Assembly: GCA_965240325.2 (NCBI GenBank)
Contig: OZ251223.1
Coordinates: 1,550,001 to 1,614,000, forward strand
Length of the DNA stretch: 64,000 bases
Direction of reading: 5' to 3'
Origin: Rebecca billardiae RCC1528
Lineage: Eukaryota; Haptophyta
Part shown: positions 29,707-39,008 of the stretch, in pieces
Position numbering within the stretch: position 1 is the first letter of the stretch
How the letters are laid out: every line of letters starts with the position of its first letter
Notes under the pieces: generated by a model
Told to the model about the DNA's origin: nothing
The model's database searches: none
The model's input: the letters and a program-made list of their open reading frames with translations, nothing else
Translations under genes and position numbers: made by a program

Positions 29707-31697
29707 CCGTATCCGTAGCCGAGTCGGGCCCGCCTCAGGCTCAGCTTGAGCTGGCACGGCTCACGGAGCACTTCTGACTGGCAGGCACGGAATCAGGTCA
29801 ACACAGTACGGTAGTAGTACAGCCTAGTGTACTGGCAGTCAGACGCTAGTAGTGCCAGTCAGTGCTGACCCCGCCGCAGTATGAGTACTTGAGAGTTGAG
29901 TAGGCTTCTGCGTGCGTGACTCTCGGCTTCAATTGCTTCAAAGCCAAAGGCAGAGAGTACGGAATGCGGTCAAGCCGGCGCAAGGGCGCAAGGCACGGCA
30001 TCGCGCGGGCATTCGTGAGAATCCGGGTGATGTCTGACGTGACTCAGTAGACGACCTTAAGGGCGTAACTGCAGCCGTGAGAGTCTCGGCTGCTAAGACT
30101 TTACGGTATGATTCACTATTTAGTATATATATAGCTAATAACTGCTTCGAGACTTCAATACGAGACCGTCGAGTGTACGGCATCATCGACATCATGACCT
30201 TTGAATATACGGCGATTATTATAATGATTCACCAGACAATGATCGTTCAGTAATGTCAGCCGATCGTCTCCGCGATATCCGGGATTTCGTCCGAATGACG
30301 GTCGGCCGTATTCAGAGCGGCGACGATAAATTCCTACGGACCGTATGAAGTCTCGACACGCGCGGCGCCGCAGCACAGGCGACTTGCACCGGGGTCCGTG
30401 CCCGGCGCTGCGGACACGGGACAGCTGGAGCATCGTCCTCATGATCGCCACGCTGACAATGCTGTGTACATATATTCGCGGGACTCTGTTTGTATAAGCC
30501 CGAGACATCCTGTGACCTGTGATCGGTCACCCGTCCAGCCGTCCTCACGGTTATGATCAGACTCGGACTCGACTGGCTTAAGTACTACGTCAGCGCGCAT
30601 GTCAGTCAACAACAACGTGGAATGGAACATCAACGGGCAGGCGTGAGTGGCAGAGCACACATCTTAGGTTGCTCCCCTCTTCTGTCCATCCTGTTCCCGA
30701 TGCCCGCGCACCATCCCACTGTCCTGGCCGATCCGCGTCAGACTGTGTCACTCTACCGGGTATCCTACTATCCTTGTTACAGCGAGTGACGGCGGCATCG
30801 GGAGGCTGGAGCCTCGAGGAGGTGCCAGAGTTGTACGCCCGGGGCGGTGGACCCGGGGTCATGTGGAAGGAAGCCTGCTGCTCTATCCCCTGCAACGTAC
30901 GACATTCACATTGCCGTCGGCTGGTGAGTCATGAGTGGCGTGCGTGAAGTTATTCCGAGCACCTTTGAAGATACCACACTTGTCTTTAGTTGGTTCAAGC
31001 GGCGGTTGACGTCAAATGACGTGAGTAACTGTATTAGGTCCATTGACTCAGATGAGTGGGTGCGATGAATAGGCTGTTCAGAATTGCCTTCGATGATGTT
31101 GGTCCCAGACCCCACTAGCAAACCAGCCGCTACTTTTAGGACACCAACATGATGAGAAGTTTCATCGACTTCGACATGACTGATGTTCTCCCATCGTCGT
31201 CGTCGGTCGGGAGGAGGTGCGAACTCTCAAAGAACTCGTCAGTTCGGGTCAATCGACAGACACACTTGCGGGTAAAGACCAGAAGAGGTGCGATAGTGAT
31301 GTTGAACAGCCTATCTAACTGTGCTGTCCTGAATTCCCCTCACGCGGGTGCCGAGGCGTCGCGATACCACTGAGAATCCGGGCGCGCCCTAGGGAAGGTG
31401 GATATGCTGGGTAAGGACTTCGATGGACCGAGTCTGATTTGTAATTGACTGCCCTCATCATGTGGGTAAGTCCGTATCGGGCCTGTGACGTAACACGACT
31501 AACGCCGACAACATGGCGAGCTCTGATTGGTCGCTGCTTTGACCTGCTGAGCGCAGGAGCTGCCACGAAGGTGTGGAGGCGAACAACGCCCCACTGTGCA
31601 GTGACTTCCACACGACCTGAGACGGCGATCTACACCAACCTCCCGACCGCGCGCTCTCGAGGCGCGCGCGCAGACTGCAACCACGGCGGGTCCAAGG
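29576..31697. other. 2.1-kb intergenic region
   Basis: It contains the (AT)n microsatellite at its left end and lower-GC sequence thereafter. Short frames exist on both strands, but none has a domain, consistent GC-rich third positions or a splice structure I can support. The last ~250 bp hold the 5' region of the homeobox gene, including a possible CAG acceptor just before its ATG. Confidence 0.4.
29623..29702. repeat. (AT)40 microsatellite
   Basis: An uninterrupted run of alternating A and T for about 80 bp, just after the proline-rich gene. Confidence 0.98.
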
Positions 31698-32516
31698 ATG
31701 CGCGCGAACACACGACCGGGCCCGCGCTGGAGCGGTGCCCCGGAGATCAAGACCGAGTTGGAGCTCTCGTTCGCCAAATCGAAGTACCCCACGCTGAACG
31801 AGCGCGAACGCCTCGCCGACCTCGCAGGCGTAACAGAGGCAAAGGTGCGCGTGTGGTTTCAGAACCGGCGCGCAAAGACGCGCGCGGCGGAGAGTGCGGC
31901 CCGGGAGGAGGCGGAGCGCCAGGCCCTGAGCGCCAGCCCGGACTCGACCGACGAGGAGCGCGCGGAGCCGGCGCCCGCATCAAGCATGCTCCCGCTCTTC
32001 CCGGCGCACATGATGGCGGCGGCGCACCTGATGCCCAACATGGCGCTCGCGGCGCAGGCTGCACAGGCTGCGCAGGCGGCGCAGGCAGCGCAGGCGGCGC
32101 AGGCGGGGCTTCTGTCCCTCGGAACACCTGGCGTATCCTCGGCCGCCGCGCTTCTCTCCGGAGTGCCATTCCAGCCGATGCGAGGCGGCGCAAGGGACTC
32201 GGACGGCCATGCCTCCGGCTCTCCGACTTCCTCGCTGCCCGACCCGCAGTGGATGCGCGCCGGCTTCGACCTGAGTGCTGCGGCACCGTTGCTGACGCAT
32301 TCAGCGGCGCTCCTCGGCACGCTCCCCCACATGCCGCTCATGTCGGCCATGCATGCCATGCCATGCATGCCGTGCATGCCAACGGCCAACTTGGCTTCCA
32401 TGCCGTCTGGGTCCCAGCTTGGCGTCAGCTCAGCTGGGACGCAGGGCGTCGCACAGCAGGACGATCTCGTCGCGGTCGCCGGCGACGACGGCAGCGGAGG
32501 CAAGGACTACGACTAG
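31698..32516 (+). CDS. Homeodomain transcription factor
   Basis: A 272-aa frame with a homeodomain at about residues 15-62: LELSFAKSKYPTLNERERLA in helices 1-2, then the recognition helix KVRVWFQNRRAKTR with the invariant W, F, N and R. The usual basic N-terminal arm is poor in this model, so an upstream exon joined near a CAG at about 31668 may supply it. The rest is low complexity: an (AAQ)n tract at ~115-135, and a Met/Pro/Cys-rich stretch encoded by a GCATGC-rich sequence. The protein is expected to bind DNA in the nucleus. The target is unknown, and class (TALE or not) is not TALE, as no three-residue loop insertion is visible. Confidence 0.8.
   Translation: MRANTRPGPRWSGAPEIKTELELSFAKSKYPTLNERERLADLAGVTEAKVRVWFQNRRAKTRAAESAAREEAERQALSASPDSTDEERAEPAPASSMLPLFPAHMMAAAHLMPNMALAAQAAQAAQAAQAAQAAQAGLLSLGTPGVSSAAALLSGVPFQPMRGGARDSDGHASGSPTSSLPDPQWMRAGFDLSAAAPLLTHSAALLGTLPHMPLMSAMHAMPCMPCMPTANLASMPSGSQLGVSSAGTQGVAQQDDLVAVAGDDGSGGKDYD
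32055..32105 (+). repeat. In-gene minisatellite coding Ala-Ala-Gln
   Basis: GCGCAGGCG-type units repeat about six times within the homeobox gene and encode an Ala/Gln tract. Confidence 0.8.
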
Positions 32517-33136
32517 AGCCACCAGTGCGCGCCGCTCTTATACTATTCGTCGCAATCACACCTCGTGCTCAATTCCACCAGGTACCATCGCGTACTGCCC
32601 ACTGTGACCGACGGTCCATCGCCGCGCAGCGCGCGTGGCAGCACACTAGCCGACGCGCATGAGCCCTGTCGGAGGCTCAGGTTGCCGATCAAACGCACAC
32701 GTGGCCAACGACCTGACGCAGATGCCAGGTCTCATCACGTGCCTCCGAGTCACACGAGTCACGACTGGCCAAGGCCGTACCAGTCGGACCGGAGCACTGC
32801 GGCCCAGCGTCAGCGTCAGAGCGTGACTCATCCGAGTCATGGCAGCACACAATCCGATTGACAGTGTATGCGTGTCTGCCAACTACGGCGTCCATACTGT
32901 ACATCATAGCAGTAGAACGCGCACTAGTGATGTGATGCAGCCTACTTGGCTACTAGTCCCCACGCTCCGCCGCGCGGGCGGCGGCACCGGTCGGCGTAAC
33001 GCGGCCGTCGCGGGGCCAACGGGCGGCGGTAACTTCGGATGAGCTCCGAAGGCATCATCATCATGATGTTATCAGGCAGACCGCAGAGTAATTGACGACG
33101 AATTTGACGACCCGCTGTCCCGTATTGGCCGGGTCG
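32517..33136. other. Convergent intergenic region
   Basis: 620 bp without a supported gene. It has 3' flanks of the homeobox and VOC genes and no repeats of note. Confidence 0.4.
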
Positions 33137-34162
33137 TCAGCCGATGACCTCGTCGACGTTGTCAAATGGGCAGCTCTTGTACTTCTGCCCGTCGGCCTTC
33201 AGCGCTGATCGCACCTCGTGCTCAAGTCGGATGATGGCACCGGCGGCCGGATCAGCCGGATCCACCACGTCGAGCACGCGGAACATGCACTGGTCGACGG
33301 CCTCCTCAACAGTGTACGCCCGACGCGAGAAGCGGTGATTTACGAAGACGCAGCCAAGCTCCTCGGCGCGCGAAAATGCGTCGCGCAAGTTCCGGACGTA
33401 CAGGCTGACGTGGACGCCGTCGTTAATCGGCTGCCCGTCCTCGTCGGCCCGCAGCTCCTCGTGGTGCACGGGAGCGTCGGCCGCAGGCGGCTGGCGCTTG
33501 AACGTGAGCGTCTGCCCGGCGCTGCCTGTGCGCAGCCGCACCATGTCGGCCGTCTGCTCGGCGAGTGCACACCCCAGCACCTCTGTGTAGAAGCGCGCGA
33601 GCCCTTCAAGCCGCGCGTCGGAGGGCACCGTGAGGCACAGGTCGGTGATGGCGGAGGGCAGCGAGTCTGGGCCTGGCTGCCGACCGCGTCGATCGCGTGC
33701 ATCGCGCGCCTCGTGCAGACGGAAGAGCGTGCCCCACGGGTCATTCACCAGCAGCTCGCCAGGCGCCGACTCTCGCCACGCGAATCGCGTGCCGCTCAGC
33801 ACAGCGGGCGGGCTAGCGAGGCGGACGCGCACGTCGTCGAGACTGTCGTACGCGACGGAGACCACGCCGTCGAGCACTTGAGCGCGCGCCCCTTCCGAGA
33901 GGTGCACCTGGTGGATCCCCAAGTTGGCCCAGACGGTACTGCGACCCTTCTCCAGATTCGCCGCCTTCCGCGGATCCGGCGCAGCACCCAGCACGTCGAA
34001 GTAGAACGCGCGCACGAGATCGTGGCGGCCGCGCTCGTGATTCAGATTGAGGTGGTCGAGGACGAGCACGTTATTGGCGAGCGAAGCGGAGACCACCCGA
34101 CTGCCCCCCGGCGCCGACCGCAACGTGGCCGACGAGGCGAGGGCGAGCGCGGCGAGCATCAT
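33137..34162 (-). CDS. Two-domain VOC/glyoxalase-like protein with leader peptide
   Basis: A 341-aa protein from ATG 34162. A short hydrophobic leader (MMLAALALASSATLRS) precedes two VOC repeats. The first starts VLVLDHLNLNHE and runs to ELLVNDPWGTLFRLHEA; the second starts ITDLCLTVPSDARLEGLARF with FYTEVLGCALAEQ and ends VDPADPAAGAIIRLEHEV. In VOC enzymes, paired beta-alpha-beta-beta-beta units bind a metal through His/Glu residues; candidates are the His in DHLNLNH and the terminal RLEHE. The reaction is not known; glyoxalase, dioxygenase or a resistance-type protein are possible. The leader suggests secretion or plastid entry (inference). The gene is divergent from the DEAD-box helicase with 129 bp between. 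The very long open frame upstream on this strand is antisense to the helicase. Confidence 0.82.
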   Translation of the reverse strand: MMLAALALASSATLRSAPGGSRVVSASLANNVLVLDHLNLNHERGRHDLVRAFYFDVLGAAPDPRKAANLEKGRSTVWANLGIHQVHLSEGARAQVLDGVVSVAYDSLDDVRVRLASPPAVLSGTRFAWRESAPGELLVNDPWGTLFRLHEARDARDRRGRQPGPDSLPSAITDLCLTVPSDARLEGLARFYTEVLGCALAEQTADMVRLRTGSAGQTLTFKRQPPAADAPVHHEELRADEDGQPINDGVHVSLYVRNLRDAFSRAEELGCVFVNHRFSRRAYTVEEAVDQCMFRVLDVVDPADPAAGAIIRLEHEVRSALKADGQKYKSCPFDNVDEVIG

Positions 34163-34291
34163 GATGATGCACACGCAGTGCCGCGCGTCCGGCGGCGGGC
34201 CAACGGGGTGCGCCGGACCTGTCCGGTTGCACTGTTGCAGGGCGCGGGTTGTCGAACGAACGTGGCCTGGATCCGTGACGGCTGGATCCTG

Positions 34292-36284
34292 ATGCCGGCG
34301 GAGGAGAAGGTGAAGTGGAAGCGCGTCATTCGCGCGGCGGTGGGCGCGGCGGGCGGGAGCGTGAAGCGTAAGGCGCTGAAGAAGAGGCTCCTTGCCGATC
34401 TTGCAGGCGCCGTGAGCGCGGAGCGCCTGGAGGAGCTGCTGGACGACAAGGTGCGCGCGGCCGGCTTTGAGATCCGCGGGAAGGTCGTGCAGCCTGCCGG
34501 CCGCGCGCCCGGTGCGCAGGAGGGCGGCGGGCCGAGGGACGGGCGAGGAGCCGCGTCGATGGACGCAGACGGCTCTGGCGCGGCGCCCGCCGTGGCTGCA
34601 GCCGGATCGGATCCGAAAAAGCGCCAGAGCAAGCCGGGCGGCGCGCCGCTGCCGTGCACGGCCGCCGAGGCGGCCGCGTTCTGGAAAGAGCACATGATCG
34701 CCGTGAGCGGCGAGGGCGCCTCCGAGTTCCGGCCGTGCCTCGCCTTCGACACGGCTGGCTTCGACGCGGACGTCCTGCGCGCCACCGCCACCTTCGCCAA
34801 GCCCACGCCGATCCAGTCCACGTGCTGGCCGGTGGCGCTCGCGGGCCGCGACGTGATCGGAATCGCCGAGACGGGCTCGGGCAAGACGCTCGGCTTCTTC
34901 CTGCCCGCGCTGATGCACCTGCGCGCGGGCGACGCGGCGCGGCGGCGCGGCGTGCGCGTGCTCGTGCTCAGCCCCACGCGCGAGCTCGCGATGCAGACCG
35001 AGACGCTGGTCGCCGCGGCGGGGGAGCACTGCGGCGTGCGCTCGGTGTGCGTGTTTGGCGGCGTGCCCAAGGGGCCGCAGGCCAAGGCGCTGCGCGGCGG
35101 GGTCGACGTGGTGGTGGCGACGCCGGGGCGGCTGCTCGACCTGTATCAGAACGACCGCGTCGCCGAGCTCTCGCACGCCACCTACGTCGTCCTCGACGAG
35201 GCCGACCGGCTGCTCGACCTCGGCTTTGAGAAGGACGTGCGCGCAATTGTGAGCGCGACCGCGGCGCCGCCGGCGAGGCAGACGTGCATGTTCACGGCGA
35301 CGTGGCCCGACGGCGTGCGCAAGCTGGCGTCGGACTTCCTGACGCGGCCGATCACGATCACCGTCGGCTCGACCGAGCTCACCGCCAACCACCGCGTCAA
35401 GCAGGTCGTCGAGGTCGTCGAGCCGCACGCGAAGGACAGCCGGCTGCTGCAGCTGCTCAAGCAGTACCACGGCTCGCGCAAGAACCGCGTGCTCATCTTC
35501 GCGCTCTACAAGAAGGCGAGGGCGCGGCGCCGCGCGCGGCGCGTGGGGGCGGGGGCGGCGGGGGGGGGTTGGGCACAGGCGCGTGCGCACGGCCGCTCCC
35601 CGCGCTCGCGCAGCCATCGCGCCGCCTGACACTTGGGCCGAACCACGCCCCGGCCCGCCCGCCCGCCTCGCCCCTCCCGTCGGCGCAGGAGGCGGCGCGC
35701 GTCGAGGGCCAGCTGCAGCGGGCGGGCTACAACTGCCGGGGCATCCACGGCGACCTGTCGCAGGACCAGCGCAGCGAGGCGCTGCACAACTTCAAGCAGG
35801 GCGCGTGCCCGCTGCTCATCGCCACGGACGTCGCCGCGCGCGGCCTCGACATCCCGGACGTGGAGGCGGTGATCAACTTCACGTTCCCGCTCACGATCGA
35901 GGACTACATCCACCGGATCGGCCGCACGGGGCGCGCGGGCAAGAGCGGGGTCTCGCACACGCTGTTCACGCAGCACGACAAGGTGCGCGCGCCGAGGGTG
36001 GGCGTGGCGCGAGGTCGGCCCGTGTGCGTGCGCCCACGCGGGCAACAGCTGGGCCTGCGGCTGAGGCGGCAGCGGCGCGCGCCCGCTCCTGCACGCGCGC
36101 ACAGGCCAACGCGGGCGCGCTGCAAAACGTGCTGCGCGAAGCGAATCAGGACGTCCCCGAGGCACTGCTCAAATTCGGCTCGACGGTCAAGAAGAAGGAC
36201 CACAAGCTGTACGGCGCGTTCGGCCCGAAGGATGACGGGCCGCCCATGAAGACAGCCACGAAGATCACATTCGGCGAGGACTGA
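34292..36284 (+). CDS. DBP3: DEAD-box RNA helicase, Dbp3-like, three exons
   Basis: The model is join(34292..35515, 35689..35982, 36105..36284), 565 aa. Intron 1 (35516-35688) has a GC donor (AAG|GCGAGG) and joins FALYKK to EAARVEGQ; intron 2 is GT..AG. Helicase motifs: [10 protein letters not shown] (Q motif), AETGSGKT (I), PTRELA (Ia), TPGRLLDL (Ib), [10 protein letters not shown] (II, DEAD), FTATWP (III), NRVLIFALY (IV), [13 protein letters not shown] (V) and [12 protein letters not shown] (VI). The N-terminal ~130 residues form a small Lys-rich domain resembling DEK-C/SAP-like helices and a linker. The ending LYGAFGP and TATKITFG matches yeast Dbp3, which works in pre-rRNA processing in the nucleolus; the orthology is probable rather than proven. 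Confidence 0.93.
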
Positions 36285-36978
36285 GCTGATGTCATGATGC
36301 ACGGCATGCTGGGCGTGATCAGGCGTTGCCAGCAGGCGTGAAGCCGGTCGGCCCGGTCGCGGCGCGGATCAGATTTATTATTGATATGCTGGCGGATCGT
36401 CATTGATGATGCTGCTGCAGAATTTATTGGGCCGTCGTTTACGCGTACGCCATCGTCATTAGCTATCTCTCTCTTTCTCTCATATATAGGCTTCCACCGA
36501 CTCAACACAGTCGTCAGATCGAGTACTCAGAGTCAGACTGTCAGATTTCTGACATCGGTGTCCCCCAGCGTCATCACGCCGGTCGGGAATAACTCGGACC
36601 GTCGTGACATGATTGTGGTGACGATGACTCGCCCAGCGCGGAACCGTCGAAATCTGAAGCTGCATCCCAATGACGCCCGAGCGTGTGGCGCCTGTGGCGG
36701 CGGACGTGGGGTGCAACGCGCCTGCGCGGGTCATGTGTCGTACAAGACTGCCTTCAAGTTGTCTTCAAGACGTCGGACGAAGACCACGCGGAGCTCGAGC
36801 TCGATGATGCCAACGATGTGGCCATCTGGCACGCGCTCATGGACGACACCCAGCCAACCATCCCACCGCTCTGCTCTCCAGTTAGATGTGCGCGCTGCGG
36901 CCGAGCTCGGGGTACGGGGTCCCAGGTCTCCGCGCGCGCGCGCAGTGCCCGGATCTCCGTCCTGAGTTGCTCAGCCAG
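36285..36978. other. Intergenic region with a coding-like fragment
   Basis: 694 bp. About 36740-36880 (+) reads VFKTSDEDHAELELDDANDV and continues AIWHALMDDTQPT without an ATG or clear splice partners, which looks like an exon remnant. The rest shows nothing gene-like. Confidence 0.35.
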
Positions 36979-37677
36979 TCAGCCACCGAAACACTTACAC
37001 CTGCCGGCCCCGGCCCAGCCCGCGGATGAGGACCGCTCGGGAACCGGCCGCAGTCGCTTGTACGGCACGGCGCGAAGCACCTCGCCACTTCGAATGAGCT
37101 TCACGCTGAACGCGTCGTAGCGCTCGCCGCCGTCGGCGTCGACCATCTGCGCGTGCAGCCAGCCCTGGGTGCGGTCGTCGTACACGTCCACCGGCGCGCC
37201 GTCCTTGTAGTGGGCGACGATCATGCGGGGCGCCCAATAGCCATCGGGTAGGTCCTCACGCACGCTGTAGTCACGCGTCCCGTAGACAACGTAGGACGGC
37301 GTCTCGTAGACCACTGTCGACAGCCGCCATGGGGCCTCTGCCCCCGATTGCGGATCGTACACGCGCACCGTGCCCCTCGCGGCGATGATGCCTTCGGGGA
37401 GTGGTTGGGCCAGAGAACTCTCGCGCTGGTTGGGATGGACCGTGCCGTCCGCAAGGGTCACTGTCCACGTGCGCTGCGCGCCACCTAAGAGGGTCCTGTG
37501 GGGCTTGCCCGCAGCGGTGATGACCGCGTGAAGCCATTACGCGCTGCCAAAGCGCCACTGCGGAGCGGTGAACAACTTGACCAGGACTCTGTCGTGGACC
37601 GCAAAGCTCGAGGGCGTGAGCGTCGGCGTCTTCGGCGTGGAGAAGCGCGGTGAAGTGTCCCTTGCGCCGCGTGCAGT
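36979..37677 (-). pseudogene. SH3/Tudor-like gene 3' region with an in-frame stop
   Basis: On the minus strand one frame runs from 37677 to its stop at 36979, interrupted once by TAA at 37537-37539. Upstream of the TAA it reads VHDRVLVKLFTAPQWRFGSA; downstream it reads WLHAVITAAGKPHRTLL, WTVTLADGTVHPNQ, and later VDVYDDRTQGWLHAQMVDAD with VPYKRLRPVP. The two sides look like successive small beta-barrel (SH3 or Tudor-like) units. The downstream part lacks an ATG near its start, so it must be a 3' exon or a broken gene. Possible upstream coding lies in the inverted-repeat region (e.g. 38047-38346, minus). An intron spanning the TAA would need to be only ~45 bp, shorter than any other intron here. 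Pseudogene, nonsense allele or mis-annotation cannot be separated. Confidence 0.45.
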
Positions 37678-37791
37678 TTACTTGCGAGACTCGTGACGCC
37701 CGCCAACTTAAACTGTTGATCACCGCTTGCTGAGCAACCATTGGCCATGAAGCCGTCCCCCCGCCCGCCCGGGCCCTCCCCCTCCCCCAGC

Positions 37792-38191
37792 CAAGGGGAG
37801 TCAGGGTACAGCACGTCCAGTGGGCTGCAGCTGGAGCTTGGGTACAAAAGCTTCCCGCGGCGCAGCGGCACTCGGGAGCCGCCGCCGCCGCCGTCGAGGG
37901 GCGGTTGTGGCGCGCACGGCGTGAGCCGCTGCGGGCGCTGAGGTGCGCGCGACGGCGGCGCGCCCGGCGGCGCTGCTGTAGGAGGCCACTGCCCTCCTCT
38001 CTGCCCCGCGCGCTTCGCTCGTCGTCGCCGTCTCCGCGCCTGCGACTCAGCGCGCACGCGAGCGCGGCACCGCCCGGCAGCCGGGGCAATCTCTGCCGTG
38101 ACTGCGCATGTGCGTCGCGACCTGGTCGGCCCAGCGCGCGAGGCGCGTGCGGGCGAGGTAGGGCCAGTATGGGCGCGCGCCATGCCGCCTC
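37792..38191. repeat. Left arm of a 400-bp near-perfect inverted repeat
   Basis: This arm is the reverse complement of 38514-38914 with only a few mismatches (e.g. ACAGCACG against ACAACACG). It is GC-rich and includes a minus-strand frame with an H-x3-H..CxxC pattern (MRSHGRDCPGC). Confidence 0.93.
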
Positions 38192-38513
38192 GACCTTGCG
38201 CCGGTGGGCATGTCGCGGGCCTTGCACCTCTGTCGACAACGTTGACAAACAATGCGGCACCCAAGCGCAGACGTCAGTGTGCACGATCGAGGCAGTAGGC
38301 GTACAGACGCGATAGTTGCAGAGCTTTTTGTGATCATGCGAGTCATACATTGTCAGTGACTCTCGCCCAGGTCGTCTGCGCGCTGAACTGACGTTTTGAC
38401 TGAGTGCCTCGAGATCGCCTCGACGATGGCCCGTGCATTGCTTGAACACAGTCCAAGCGGCCAACCAGACACACGTGCTCAGTTCCCTGTTGTACGCTCT
38501 GATGGGCTTACTT
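38192..38513. other. Loop between the inverted-repeat arms
   Basis: 322 bp of unique sequence. A minus-strand ATG frame begins at 38346 and runs into the left arm (to 38047), with Cys pairs IVCQRCRQRCKARD. It is a possible 5' exon of the interrupted gene downstream, not proven. Confidence 0.4.
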
Positions 38514-38914
38514 GAGGCGGCATGGCGCGCGCCCATACTGGCCCTACCTCGCCCGCACGCGCCTCGCGCGCTGGGCCGACCAGGTCGCGACGCACATGCG
38601 CAGTCACGGCAGAGATTGCCCCGGCTGCCGGGCGGTGCAGCGCTCGCGTGCGCGCTGAGTCGCAGGCGCGGAGACGGCGACGACGAGCGAAGCGCGCGGG
38701 GCAGAGAGGAGGGCAGTGGCCTCCTACAGCAGCGCCGCCGGGCGCGCCGCCGTCGCGCGCACCTCAGCGCCCGCAGCGGCTCACGCCGTGCGCGCCACAA
38801 CCGCCCCTCGACGGCGGCGGCGGCGGCTCCCGAGTGCCGCTGCGCCGCGGGAAGCTTTTGTACCCAAGCTCCAGCTGCAGCCCAACTGGACGTGTTGTAC
38901 CCTGACTCCCCTTG
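38514..38914. repeat. Right arm of the 400-bp inverted repeat
   Basis: Reverse-complement partner of 37792-38191. It ends about 95 bp before the start codon of the GH81 gene and so may form part of its upstream region. Confidence 0.93.
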
Positions 38915-39008
38915 CCCCAGCGGCGGCAGTCGACAACCTTAGCGTCTCGCGTCCCGCCGACGGCCAGACAGGCTCGTGACAGCCGCAGCGTCGAGACGGA
39001 CGCGCACG

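Noticed and set aside
34163-35632. Upstream extension of the VOC frame on the minus strand
   Set aside because: Runs antisense through the DEAD-box helicase; the VOC domain begins after ATG 34162.
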